Part shown: one piece after another, positions 8,076-17,368 of the stretch
How positions within the stretch are numbered: position 1 is the first letter of the stretch
Layout of the letters: every line of letters begins with the position of its first letter
NCBI GenBank assembly: GCA_024650045.1
Contig: JANKMU010000001.1
Location: 62,001-126,000 of the forward strand
Reading direction: 5' to 3'
DNA: 64,000 nt
From: Mycoplasmatota bacterium
GTDB taxonomy: Bacteria; Bacillota_I; Bacilli_A; Acholeplasmatales; Acholeplasmataceae
Notes under the pieces: generated by a model
Seen by the model: only the letters and a program-made list of their open reading frames with translations
Told to the model about the DNA's origin: nothing
The model's database searches: none
Program-made: the position numbers and the translations under genes

Positions 8076-10314
8076 AAACAAACAACAAGAAAACTTAATT
8101 ATTGAGAGAAGCAATCGTACTTCATATGAAGAACTTATGACTGATGAAACGATTTTTGGTCAAGCAAATGGTGTACTTGGAACTAAAGGCCAATTTGTCG
8201 AAGGTTATGGAATGTACGATTATCCACAAACATCAATTAATGGATTCTATAATACGTATCCATTTAAATACGAAGAAAATTATAAGCAGTTTCCACAAGT
8301 TGGCCAGATTGTCGTCAATTTGCCCGATGCTTCTTATATAAAAATAAAAACAGATGAAGGAATTATAGATTTATATCACACAGAACTCACAAGTTTAGAA
8401 CGAAGACTTGATATGCAGAAAGGAACTACATACCGAAAAGCAACTTACTTAACGAGAAAAGAATATGAGTTTGAGATTATCGAAGAAAAAATTGTCCCAC
8501 ATAACATTAATATGGTAGTTTCTAGACTAAAAATTCACTCAAAAAACTATACAGGTAAAATTATATTATCTTCATATCTTAGAATGCCACTTGATAAAAA
8601 GGCACATCCTCTTGACCCGAGATTGCCATATGCAACAAAAGATTTAGACTTAGAACAAATACATGCTAATCAGGATCACGGTTATCTAACTGCGAAAACA
8701 ACGAATACATCTTTAAGCGTTCGAGTTTGCATAGCACACGATCAACCTTTTGATTATCATGTTGAAAATGATGAAGTTATAGCCACTATGGCTTATGACT
8801 TAAAACCAGAATCTGATATCAATATAACTAAATATCAGTTATATTATACTGATTTACGCACTGATGACTTCGATCGAGAGATGGATGAAGATTTAAAGAA
8901 GTTGAATAATTTTGAAAGTTATGAGAAAGATGAAACTGAGTTTAGAAGAACTTTTTGGTCGAAAGCAAACGTTGAAATAGACAACAAAGTGATTGAAAAA
9001 GCATTAAGATTCAACATTTATCAATTAGATCAAAGTGGAGGTGTTGACTCAAAAACAAGTATTGCTGCGAAAGGTATTGCTGGTGAAGGTTACGAAGGAC
9101 ATTATTTTTGGGATACTGAAGTATACATGCTACCGTTTTTTATACTCACACAACCAGACAAAGCTAAAAATCTATTAATGTATCGATATAATACACTTGA
9201 GCAAGCAAGGGTTGAAGCTAAAAATTTAGGTGGAACTAGAGGAGCGAAAATACCTTGGAGAACAATAAACGGTAAAGAAACATCACCATATTATCCTGCA
9301 GGAAGTGCGCAAATTCATATTAATAGTGATATTGCATATGCAATTAAGTCCTACTATGAAGCGACTCATGATCTCGAGTTTATGATTGATTATGGAGCTG
9401 AAATACTTTTGGAAACGGCAATTTTTATACTTGATTATGGACATTTTAAAAACGGAATGTTTCATTTAGATAGTATTACAGGTCCTGATGAATATACAGC
9501 AATTGTAAGTGACAATTATTACACAAATCATATGGCGAAAGTACACTTTGAATTTGCATGCGACTTTGTTAAAGAATATGAAGATCAATTAAGCACCTTA
9601 CTCGAGAAAATTGAAATTACAAAAGAAGATTTAATTTTGATGAAGAAGGCATCTAATAATATGACACTTTTAATCGATGAGGAAAAGAAAGTCATCAAAC
9701 AAGATGCTACATTCATGGATAAGAAGGAACTTGACATTCAGGTTATACCACGTGAAAAATTCCCGCTGTTACTGAATTATCACCCCTTATACATTTATAA
9801 ACACCAGGTCTTAAAACAAGCAGATACTATGATTGCTCTTGTGTTGTTAAACGAACAAAATAATGATGTATATCAAAATACATTTGATTATTATTTGAAA
9901 CGTACAACTCATGATTCTAGTTTATCTAAATGCATATATGGTATTGCGGCTTATCATTTGGGTCATCATGAACTAGCATTTGAGTATTTAAAGGCTGTTA
10001 CTGAATTTGATTTAATTGACGTCAAAAAATTTACAAGATATGGATTACATGTGGCAAATCTTGGAGGTAGCTATTTAATTTTCATGTATGGTTTATTCGG
10101 ACTGAGAATGGGTAAATATCTAAAAATAAGTCCCCCTTTTCAAACGGAAATTAAAAAAGCGAAAACAAATATTTTCTATCAGGGAGTTAAGATAGAAATC
10201 TCTATTGATTCTCAAAAACTAACACTGTCTACAGATGAACCCGTTGAACTCATGGTTTATGGGGAAATGATAACTGTGGATAAGTATTATCAAGTTGAAA
10301 TCAAAAAAAATTAA
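8068..10314 (+). CDS. GH65 alpha-glucobiose phosphorylase
   Basis: The 748-aa protein has the GH65 layout: an N-terminal beta-sandwich, a helical linker, an (alpha/alpha)6 barrel and a small C-terminal beta domain. The catalytic acid is Glu475 in TGPDEY; the phosphate-binding region includes the KYTRYGLH-like segment KKFTRYGLH near residue 655. It phosphorolyses an alpha-linked glucobiose to beta-glucose 1-phosphate and glucose (or a related acceptor), feeding PgmB. Maltose, trehalose, kojibiose, nigerose or a sucrose isomer cannot be told apart from sequence alone. It lies within the binding-protein-dependent transport operon. Confidence 0.9.
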   Translation: MTKNKQQENLIIERSNRTSYEELMTDETIFGQANGVLGTKGQFVEGYGMYDYPQTSINGFYNTYPFKYEENYKQFPQVGQIVVNLPDASYIKIKTDEGIIDLYHTELTSLERRLDMQKGTTYRKATYLTRKEYEFEIIEEKIVPHNINMVVSRLKIHSKNYTGKIILSSYLRMPLDKKAHPLDPRLPYATKDLDLEQIHANQDHGYLTAKTTNTSLSVRVCIAHDQPFDYHVENDEVIATMAYDLKPESDINITKYQLYYTDLRTDDFDREMDEDLKKLNNFESYEKDETEFRRTFWSKANVEIDNKVIEKALRFNIYQLDQSGGVDSKTSIAAKGIAGEGYEGHYFWDTEVYMLPFFILTQPDKAKNLLMYRYNTLEQARVEAKNLGGTRGAKIPWRTINGKETSPYYPAGSAQIHINSDIAYAIKSYYEATHDLEFMIDYGAEILLETAIFILDYGHFKNGMFHLDSITGPDEYTAIVSDNYYTNHMAKVHFEFACDFVKEYEDQLSTLLEKIEITKEDLILMKKASNNMTLLIDEEKKVIKQDATFMDKKELDIQVIPREKFPLLLNYHPLYIYKHQVLKQADTMIALVLLNEQNNDVYQNTFDYYLKRTTHDSSLSKCIYGIAAYHLGHHELAFEYLKAVTEFDLIDVKKFTRYGLHVANLGGSYLIFMYGLFGLRMGKYLKISPPFQTEIKKAKTNIFYQGVKIEISIDSQKLTLSTDEPVELMVYGEMITVDKYYQVEIKKN

Positions 10315-10350
10315 TATAATTTTTTTCGATAAAAAAAGGAGGAGAAAGAA

Positions 10351-11607
10351 TTGAAAAAGTTAATAGTATTATTTGGTGTTGTACTTGTTGCACTTACAGT
10401 TGCAGCATGTCAACCAAAAGATGACACACTCGTAATCTTCCAAAACAAAATAGAAATTGATCAAGTTTTAAGAGATTATGCAGAAGCTTGGGGAGAAGCG
10501 AATGGTGTTGATGTAGAAGTTAAGAGTTGTGGTGGAGATACCTGTGCATATGGTACTCAGATTTTAGCAGAATTTCAGGCTGATAAACAACCAGACATTT
10601 TCGTAATCGAAGGTTTAGGTGGCTATAATATTTATGAAGACAAACTTTATGAGTTCGAAGATGAAGAATGGATGGATGATACTGATCTTGCATTTACAGT
10701 CGATGGTAAAGTTTATGGTTTCCCAGTAGCAGTTGAAGGATGGGGTATGGGCTATAACAAAGACCTACTTTTAGAGATTGGTTTTACAGAAACTGAAATT
10801 ATGGATTTAGAAAGCGTTTCACAAACTGAAATGAGAGCAGCGTTCCAAAAAGTTCAAGATGCATATGATGCAGATGTTGCCTATGATGATTACACAGTTG
10901 TTTCCATGGCAGCAGGTCCAGGTATGACTTGGGTAACGGGATTACATAATTTTAATGGTTATCTTTCTGCTGGCTTAGCTTATGATGATAACTCGGTCAT
11001 TACAAGCTTATTAGCTGGACAAGTTAATACTGCAAGACTAAATGATTTAGCAAACTGGGTGGAAATGTTGTTTGAATTTGCTAATCAAAGTGTATTAACA
11101 ACTGGTGGTTATGATGAGCAAGTAGGTGCATTTGCAGAAGGTAAAGCAGCTTTCATTCACCAAGGTAACTGGACTGATGGTTCTTATGGAGATTCAGATT
11201 TTGAAATGGGTTATTTACCACACGCTACTATGGCAACAGGTAATAACAAGATTTTCATTGGTGCACCTTCATATTATGTCATCAATAAAGATTCAACAAA
11301 CATTGAAGCAGCTAGATTATTTCTTGAGGACTTAGCTGGAACTCAAGCTGGTCATGAATACATGGTTAATGAAGCAAACATGGTTCCTGCATTTAATAGT
11401 GTAACATTAACACCTGCGACACCATTGTCCGCAGCAGTTATGGAGTGGAATCAAGCAGGTAAGGCATATGCTTGGTGGCAAAATGATATGCCAAGTGGAT
11501 TTGGTATGGAAACATTAGGACCTATTTATACATTATATGCAGCAGGCACAATTAACAAAACAGAATTTATCGCTCAAATGACAGCAGCTATTGAAGATTT
11601 AGGATAA
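10351..11607 (+). CDS. Sugar-binding lipoprotein of the ABC importer
   Basis: The 418-aa extracellular solute-binding protein (family 1) begins with TTG behind the strong ribosome site AAAGGAGGAG. It has a lipoprotein signal with cleavage before Cys20 (TVAAC). Family-like regions include QPDIFVIEG, VYGFPVAVEGWGMGYNKDL and the FAEGKAAFIHQGNW segment near residue 260. It captures the sugar outside the cell and delivers it to the two permeases. Its place at the end of the operon, behind its own ribosome site and ahead of a terminator, suits high expression. Confidence 0.9.
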   Translation: MKKLIVLFGVVLVALTVAACQPKDDTLVIFQNKIEIDQVLRDYAEAWGEANGVDVEVKSCGGDTCAYGTQILAEFQADKQPDIFVIEGLGGYNIYEDKLYEFEDEEWMDDTDLAFTVDGKVYGFPVAVEGWGMGYNKDLLLEIGFTETEIMDLESVSQTEMRAAFQKVQDAYDADVAYDDYTVVSMAAGPGMTWVTGLHNFNGYLSAGLAYDDNSVITSLLAGQVNTARLNDLANWVEMLFEFANQSVLTTGGYDEQVGAFAEGKAAFIHQGNWTDGSYGDSDFEMGYLPHATMATGNNKIFIGAPSYYVINKDSTNIEAARLFLEDLAGTQAGHEYMVNEANMVPAFNSVTLTPATPLSAAVMEWNQAGKAYAWWQNDMPSGFGMETLGPIYTLYAAGTINKTEFIAQMTAAIEDLG

Positions 11608-11629
11608 ACAATATAATAGTTAGTTTGGC

Positions 11630-11655
11630 AAAGAGGGGTACTACACCCTCTTTTT
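11630..11655 (+). terminator. Terminator or attenuator between binding protein and fructokinase
   Basis: Stem AAAGAGGG/CCCTCTTT with an 8-nt loop and a trailing T run. The kinase starts 24 bp later with no obvious promoter of its own, so partial read-through would lower kinase expression relative to the binding protein. Confidence 0.75.
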
Positions 11656-11678
11656 GCTGAACATAGATGAGGTTATTT

Positions 11679-12632
11679 ATGAAAAGAATTGTTGCAATGG
11701 GAGAAGCTTTGATCGATTTTGTCCCAATTGAAAAAGGTGTACCACTATCACAAGTAAACACATTTAAAAAAATGCCAGGTGGAGCACCGGCAAATGTTTG
11801 TTCCTGTGTTGCGAAATTAGGTGGTAAATCTAGTTTCATGGGAATGATTGGAAAAGATGAGTTTGGTTCTTTTCTAAAAACAACCCTTATAAGTGAAGGT
11901 GTTGATGTTTCTTTATTGAAGAGTACATCAAAAGCAAAAACAGGGTTAGCTTTTGTTTCTTTAACTAATTCAGGAGAAAGAGATTTTATATTTTACAGAG
12001 ACCCTAGTGCTGATCAATTATTTACAGTCTCTGACGTAAATGTGGAGGTGTTAAATAATTCGATTTTTCATTTTTGCTCAGTTTCATTATCAAACTATCC
12101 AATTAAGGATGCACATTTATATGCAATAAAGGAAGCTAAAAAAAGGAACGGAATTATAAGTTTTGATCCAAATATTAGATTACACTTGTGGTCTGATCAT
12201 ATAGCTTATCGAAAAGTAATAAATCAGTTTATTCCGTTTGTCGATGTTCTAAAAATTTCTGATGATGAGTTTGAGTTTATAACTGGAAAAGAAAACGAGC
12301 AAGAAGCAGTACAATTTCTACTTCAAAATCAAATTAAATATTTAATTATAACTAAAGGAAAAAAAGGAGTAACCCTTTATACAAAGACATACAAAATTGA
12401 TGAAGATGGAATTAATGTCGAGGTTAAAGATACTACTGGGGCAGGAGATGCTTGGATAGGAGCATTTTTATATCAATTATCAAAAAATGAGATCAATAAT
12501 GATAACGAAAAGGAAATGCTAAGATTATATTTAAGGTTTTCAAATGCTACAGCAGCATTGACAACAACCAAATATGGAGCAATTAGTGCGCTTCCAACAT
12601 TAAATGAGATCAATAAACTTACTAATAATTAA
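11679..12632 (+). CDS. PfkB-family sugar kinase, probable fructokinase
   Basis: The protein (317 aa from this start) opens with VAMGEALIDFVP, typical of bacterial fructokinases, continues with PGGAPANVC near residue 32, and ends with the PfkB signature DTTGAGDAWIGAFL containing the catalytic Asp. It is predicted to phosphorylate fructose to fructose 6-phosphate. The ATG at 11679 is preferred over 11667 because the ribosome site ATGAGG lies 6 bp upstream of it. Being next to an amylosucrase, which frees fructose from sucrose, supports fructose as the substrate. Confidence 0.85.
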   Translation: MKRIVAMGEALIDFVPIEKGVPLSQVNTFKKMPGGAPANVCSCVAKLGGKSSFMGMIGKDEFGSFLKTTLISEGVDVSLLKSTSKAKTGLAFVSLTNSGERDFIFYRDPSADQLFTVSDVNVEVLNNSIFHFCSVSLSNYPIKDAHLYAIKEAKKRNGIISFDPNIRLHLWSDHIAYRKVINQFIPFVDVLKISDDEFEFITGKENEQEAVQFLLQNQIKYLIITKGKKGVTLYTKTYKIDEDGINVEVKDTTGAGDAWIGAFLYQLSKNEINNDNEKEMLRLYLRFSNATAALTTTKYGAISALPTLNEINKLTNN

Positions 12633-12636
12633 TAAA

Positions 12637-12672
12637 AAAGAATGTAAATGATATTTATCACTCACATTCTTT
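12637..12672. terminator. Bidirectional terminator between convergent kinase and amylosucrase genes
   Basis: Inverted repeat AAAGAATGT/ACATTCTTT with an inner TGATA-ATCA pairing, A-rich on the left and T-rich on the right. It can end transcription from both sides; the amylosucrase stop lies inside it. Confidence 0.75.
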
Positions 12673-14496
12673 ATTTTTTGGGAATGCCCATAAGTACTCA
12701 TATGGACTCAACTCAATTTGATGTTCATTTATATCTATTTTACGACCATTAATAATATCTTCATATTGGAATGAAGATACATTTTGTCTTAATGTATCTA
12801 GATTTATAATCTGAGGATGTTCACTGAAATTAAATAATCCGAAAATAAGTTCATCTTCATAGCGTCTTAATAGACAGAATACTGCTTGATTTTGGACATC
12901 CAATGAGAATTGAAGGTTTCTTCCATCAAAGAATGCGTTGTTCTTACGAATTTGAATCATTTTTTTTAATGTTTGAAAAACAAAGTATTCTTTTGTACCA
13001 TAGACATTTCTTTTCTTGGCACGATCCCAATCGAAAAAGGGGCGATGCACCCAACGACCATCGTTTGCTTTGATAGGATCCTTTTTATATTCTTGATTAT
13101 TTAAAGTAGCAATTTCATCTCCAGAGTATAATATAGGGAAACCTCTATAAAAAAGAATAAGACCATGTGCGAGATTAATCCGTTTTATTGCTGTTTCTTG
13201 CTTGAACTTATCATTTTCCAAAATAGCTTTTTCAAGTCCTAATAAACTTGCAAGTGTACCATTCGTTCTTGCATCATGATTTGCTTGATTAATTTGGTAA
13301 TACTCGCCACTTGAAAATGTATTTGGAAAATTGTTTCCATAAAATTCGATAAGATATTGCTTATGATGGTAACTGCTAAATCCCATATTTTCAATAGCTT
13401 CCTCATTAAATCCCCATCCGATATCATCGTGACAGCGAACATAATTCATCCATGAACCTGTATTGGGAATATGATGGAGATTTGTATCAATCGCTATCAG
13501 TCTTGTATCTCTAGTTGCAAATGAGTTAAATATATCAACCATCAAATTAGCATTATACATGATTTCGCATTCCGGATTATGAGATGTTCCGAAATATTTG
13601 ACTATTTCATGAGGTTCTACAATAGCCTCACCTAGCAATGCAACAGAAGGACAAACTATGTTTTTAATTAGGTTTAACATTTCAATTAGTTTATGAATCA
13701 TTGGTAGGTTTCTACAACTCGTATCTAGTTCTTTCCACATAAAAGGAATTGCATCTAATCGTATCATATTTACTCCAAGATTTGCTAAGTAAAGTAAGTT
13801 TTCAGCCATTCCAAGGAATACTTTTGGATTTTTAAAATTCAAGTCCCATTGAAACTCACTAAAAGAAGTGAATACATATTTATTTATTTCAGAATAGTAC
13901 GTAAAATTACCAGGATATTTATCTGGTAGTACTTCGGGGACAGTTTGATTGAAACGATTTGGTATTTCATCGTTGTCATACATAATAAACATATCTTGAT
14001 ATTCTTTATTTTTTTCTAAAGCTTTTTTAGCCCATTCGTGTTCTTTTGCTACATGATTGATGACATAATCAATACATATATATATACCATTTTCTCTATA
14101 GATATTAAGCATATAAGTGAAGTCTTCTATTGATCCCAAATGCTCATTAATTGAACGATAGTCCTCAACAGCATATCCTCCATCATTGTCACCTTTTCTA
14201 GTTTTTAATAGGGGCATTAAATGAATAAGAGTAATACCTAAATCTTTAAAATAAGGTAATTTATTTATGAGATTATTTATGTTTTCTGAAAATAGTTCAA
14301 TGTAAAGCGTCATTGCTACTATATTAGATTTAAAATACCAATCACTTTGTTCTTGGTCAAGTAGTAATAAATCCATCTTTCTTTCTTTTTTAAAAGAATT
14401 GATTGATACCAATAATTCCTCAAACGTAGTATCTAACAAAACAGATTCCTTATATACATCTTGAAATAGAGCTTTTAGCCTCATTATTTTGTCCAT
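12658..14496 (-). CDS. Amylosucrase-type GH13 enzyme
   Basis: The protein (612 aa) resembles amylosucrase (GH13_4) rather than ordinary alpha-amylase. It has DNDGGYAVEDYR near residue 105, nucleophile Asp248 in RLDA, acid/base Glu290 in LLGEAIV, and Asp357 in the RCHDDIGW block. This catalytic spacing tracks closely with Neisseria polysaccharea amylosucrase. Such enzymes split sucrose, releasing fructose and using the glucosyl unit for glucan or isomer synthesis, or for hydrolysis. No signal peptide is visible, so it is cytoplasmic. The start at 14496 has the ribosome site GGAGGATTTA; a longer frame to 14631 adds 45 hydrophobic residues without a ribosome site. Confidence 0.85.
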   Translation of the reverse strand: MDKIMRLKALFQDVYKESVLLDTTFEELLVSINSFKKERKMDLLLLDQEQSDWYFKSNIVAMTLYIELFSENINNLINKLPYFKDLGITLIHLMPLLKTRKGDNDGGYAVEDYRSINEHLGSIEDFTYMLNIYRENGIYICIDYVINHVAKEHEWAKKALEKNKEYQDMFIMYDNDEIPNRFNQTVPEVLPDKYPGNFTYYSEINKYVFTSFSEFQWDLNFKNPKVFLGMAENLLYLANLGVNMIRLDAIPFMWKELDTSCRNLPMIHKLIEMLNLIKNIVCPSVALLGEAIVEPHEIVKYFGTSHNPECEIMYNANLMVDIFNSFATRDTRLIAIDTNLHHIPNTGSWMNYVRCHDDIGWGFNEEAIENMGFSSYHHKQYLIEFYGNNFPNTFSSGEYYQINQANHDARTNGTLASLLGLEKAILENDKFKQETAIKRINLAHGLILFYRGFPILYSGDEIATLNNQEYKKDPIKANDGRWVHRPFFDWDRAKKRNVYGTKEYFVFQTLKKMIQIRKNNAFFDGRNLQFSLDVQNQAVFCLLRRYEDELIFGLFNFSEHPQIINLDTLRQNVSSFQYEDIINGRKIDINEHQIELSPYEYLWAFPKNKECE

Positions 14497-14611
14497 TAAA
14501 TCCTCCGAAAGGTATATTAATGTATTTATGTTATTATTATATATTTTATATAATAAAAAGAATATGTTTATAGTGCACATAAAAATATTGTTTATTGAGT
14601 TGAAAAATAAA

Positions 14612-14620
14612 TGATATAAT
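14612..14620 (+). promoter_or_regulatory. Extended -10 promoter for the peptide-binding lipoprotein
   Basis: TGATATAAT, an extended -10 element, about 60 bp ahead of the next plus-strand gene. The rest of 14497-14682 is very AT-rich; a minus-strand TATAAT-like sequence near 14535-14545 may serve the amylosucrase gene. Confidence 0.5.
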
Positions 14621-14682
14621 AGTCTTAACATATACGAGTTTTTAAAAATGAAGAAGATAAGCCATACTCTTAGGAGGGGAAT

Positions 14683-16542
14683 ATGAAAAAAATAAGTCGT
14701 AAAATATTTATAATTTCTATAATCATTATTACCTCAATTGTCCTTATTCAATGTAAAAGTGAGGAAAATAAGACTTTAACTGTAGGTGCCGCTGAGATAA
14801 GTGGTAATTTTATAAGTGGTTTTGGTAATAATAAGTATGACGGATGGGTAAAAGACTTAATTTACGGATATGAGACATATACGATTACAGAACATGGAGA
14901 AATCATCTTAAATCAAACAGTGGTTGAGAATGTAACAACGTCTTTAGCTTCAAATGATGATAAAACATATACATTTATTATTCATGATGACCTCAAATGG
15001 TCTGATGGAAAACAAATAACAGCAAGTGATTATGTGTTTAGCTTATTACTTCAAGCTTCTAAAGAATGGATAACTGCTGGGGCTTTATCAACACTAGGAG
15101 AATCACTAGTTGGTTATGAAGAGTACCGAGTAGATGTCACATCTGCTAACACTAGATTTCATGGTGTAAAACTCATTAATGAATTTTCATTTTCATTAAC
15201 GATTAAAGGAGAGTTGTTACCATATTTTTATGAAACTCTTTATGTAGCAGTTAGTCCACTACCACTGCATGTTTTAGCACCTGAAGAGGCGATTATAGAT
15301 TCTAATAATCAAGGGACTAGAATTAGTGTTGAAGGATTTGATCTGGTTCCAAGTATTTCAAAGATTGGTGGTTACAGATATATACCTACCGTAACATGTG
15401 GACCTTATAGGTTTATAAGTTTTATTGACCAAGTTGTCACATTAGAGAAAAATGATTATTTCAAGGGCAATGTTTATGGAGATACCCCTTCAATTAAAAA
15501 CATCATCATCAAAAAAGTAAATCAAACTTTAGATGTTGATTTAGTGATTGAAGGTGAAATAGATTTAGTTGTAGATGTCATCGAAGGTTCTAAAATTGAA
15601 AATGCTGAAGCATCTTTAACAACAAACACAAACTACTATTCACGTAATGGCTATGGTATATTAGTTATGCAAGCCCACTTCGGTCCTACCCAAGATTATA
15701 AAGTCCGTCAGGCAATTGCTCATCTAGCAAACCGCGAATCTTTTCTTAATCACATTCTTGATGGTTATGGTTCACTAACATATTCAGAATATAGTCTTGC
15801 ACAATGGATGTATATTCGAAGTGAAGCGTGGATTGATGAAAACATCAATCAGTATGCATACTCACTTGATGATGCAAAAAATATTTTAGATGAAACAGAT
15901 TGGATATATGAAAGTGACGGAACAACCACATTTGATACAGAAAAAGCTGTTGTAGATAGCGAATACTATCGACATAATGAAAATGGTGAAGTTTTGAAAA
16001 TCAATCATTTAAGTACACCTAGTGGCTCAGTTAATAATTTTATCTTGTTTGATGACAGTATCCAAAAAGCTGGTATATTGTATGAATATTTTGAAAAATC
16101 ATTTGATACACTAATTGATCATTACTTCTATGCATATGAGTTAGAAGAATCAGAAAAACTATATCATGTCTTCAGCTTAGCAACTAACTTTACTGTCGTT
16201 TATGATCCATATTATAGTTGGCATACAGATTTCCTAGGTACTTGGAGGAATGGTCATCAATTAGAAGATAGTCCAGAAAATCCAGCTGCACCTCTAAATG
16301 AAGAAAATGGATTAATGACGCTTGATGAATTAACAGTTGCGATGAGACAACTTGATCCTAATGATAAAGAAACATACCTTGAATTATGGAGAGAGTATCA
16401 AATTCGGTGGAATACATTAATTCCTAACTTGCCTCTATATTCAAACCAATATTATGACATATTCAATAGCAAGCTTCAAGGTGTTGAATCAACCCCATAT
16501 TGGAATTGGGCACTCATGATAAACAATATAACGTTTAGTTAA
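14683..16542 (+). CDS. Family 5 (oligopeptide-type) solute-binding lipoprotein
   Basis: The 619-aa lipoprotein has a signal ending at Cys24 (LIQC). The SBP_bac_5 features are visible: FIIHDDLKWSDGKQITASDYVFSL near residue 98, VRQAIAHLANRESFL near 344, and a C-terminal segment beginning LWREYQIRWNTLIPNLPLYSNQ. OppA/DppA-type proteins bind peptides or other small ligands outside the cell. No permease or ATPase genes adjoin it, so it must work with transporter subunits elsewhere or act as a sensor. It has its own promoter and terminator. Confidence 0.88.
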   Translation: MKKISRKIFIISIIIITSIVLIQCKSEENKTLTVGAAEISGNFISGFGNNKYDGWVKDLIYGYETYTITEHGEIILNQTVVENVTTSLASNDDKTYTFIIHDDLKWSDGKQITASDYVFSLLLQASKEWITAGALSTLGESLVGYEEYRVDVTSANTRFHGVKLINEFSFSLTIKGELLPYFYETLYVAVSPLPLHVLAPEEAIIDSNNQGTRISVEGFDLVPSISKIGGYRYIPTVTCGPYRFISFIDQVVTLEKNDYFKGNVYGDTPSIKNIIIKKVNQTLDVDLVIEGEIDLVVDVIEGSKIENAEASLTTNTNYYSRNGYGILVMQAHFGPTQDYKVRQAIAHLANRESFLNHILDGYGSLTYSEYSLAQWMYIRSEAWIDENINQYAYSLDDAKNILDETDWIYESDGTTTFDTEKAVVDSEYYRHNENGEVLKINHLSTPSGSVNNFILFDDSIQKAGILYEYFEKSFDTLIDHYFYAYELEESEKLYHVFSLATNFTVVYDPYYSWHTDFLGTWRNGHQLEDSPENPAAPLNEENGLMTLDELTVAMRQLDPNDKETYLELWREYQIRWNTLIPNLPLYSNQYYDIFNSKLQGVESTPYWNWALMINNITFS

Positions 16543-16553
16543 AAAACATAATA

Positions 16554-16596
16554 AAAATGGTTGTATCTATCATCTGGATATAGCCATTTTTTTTAT
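16554..16596 (+). terminator. Terminator after the peptide-binding lipoprotein
   Basis: A 14-bp stem with two G-T wobbles (AAAATGGTTGTATC/GATATAGCCATTTT) and a 9-nt loop, followed by a T run. Confidence 0.8.
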
Positions 16597-16614
16597 GTGT
16601 AAAGAGTACTCAAC

Positions 16615-16643
16615 TTTACAGTTTAGTAGATGTAACATATAAT
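16615..16643 (+). promoter_or_regulatory. Predicted promoter of the FMN reductase gene
   Basis: TTTACA (16615-16620), 17-bp spacer, TATAAT (16638-16643), 35 bp ahead of the start codon. Confidence 0.65.
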
Positions 16644-16678
16644 ATAAGTGTAAGTAAGAGACAAAGGAGGTAACTTCA

Positions 16679-17227
16679 ATGGATCAAAAAAAATTAAAGA
16701 TAGGCATTATTCTAGGAAGCACTAGAAAAGGTAGAGTGAGTCCACAGGTAGGCTCATGGGTTAAAAAATTAGCAGATCAAAGAGATGATGCTGATTATGA
16801 AATTGTTGATACGAAAGAATATAATCTGCCTTTATTAGGAGAAACGTCTGAAAAAGAGGGTATTCTCAGATGGAGAGAAAAATTAGATTCACTCGATGGA
16901 TTTATTTTCATTGTTCCAGAATATAATCATGGAATGCCAGGAGCCCTTAAAAATGCATTAGATCAAGCTAGAGAACCATGGTTTAATAAAGCTGCAGGTT
17001 TGGTGAGTTACGGTAGTGCAGGTGGAACACGATCTGCAGAACAATTAAGAGGAGTGCTCGCAGAACACTATATAGCAACCATCAGAGAACACGTTGTATT
17101 ATCAACGTTTACAGATTTTGAAAATCATTCTGTATTTAAACCTCAAGATCACCACAAAGATCAGATGGAAAAATTGTTTGAGCAACTTTTAAATTGGGCA
17201 AGTGCACTAAAACCATTAAGATCTTAA
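16679..17227 (+). CDS. NADPH-dependent FMN reductase family flavoprotein
   Basis: The 182-aa flavodoxin-like protein has the phosphate-binding loop GSTRKGRVSPQVGSW at residues 13-27 and the conserved FIFIVPEYNHGMPGALKNALD segment near residue 77 (PEYNxxxPGxLKNAxD). Members are azoreductase/quinone-reductase type enzymes that move two electrons from NAD(P)H through FMN. It is probably monocistronic, with a ribosome site AAAGGAGG and terminators on both sides. The physiological substrate is unknown. Confidence 0.9.
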   Translation: MDQKKLKIGIILGSTRKGRVSPQVGSWVKKLADQRDDADYEIVDTKEYNLPLLGETSEKEGILRWREKLDSLDGFIFIVPEYNHGMPGALKNALDQAREPWFNKAAGLVSYGSAGGTRSAEQLRGVLAEHYIATIREHVVLSTFTDFENHSVFKPQDHHKDQMEKLFEQLLNWASALKPLRS

Positions 17228-17243
17228 CAGAATAGAAAATAAT

Positions 17244-17283
17244 AAAACCCATTTGATGGCCTAATCAAGCCAATTGGGTTTTT
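17244..17283 (+). terminator. Terminator after the FMN reductase gene
   Basis: Stem AAAACCCA/TGGGTTTT with additional TTGAT/ATCAA pairing inside, ending in T residues. Confidence 0.75.
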
Positions 17284-17368
17284 ATTTATATTACACACAA
17301 ACTTTTTACCAATAAAAAACTAATGTGGTTCGTATATATAGTAGAAAGAAAAAAAGGAGAGAAAAAAA

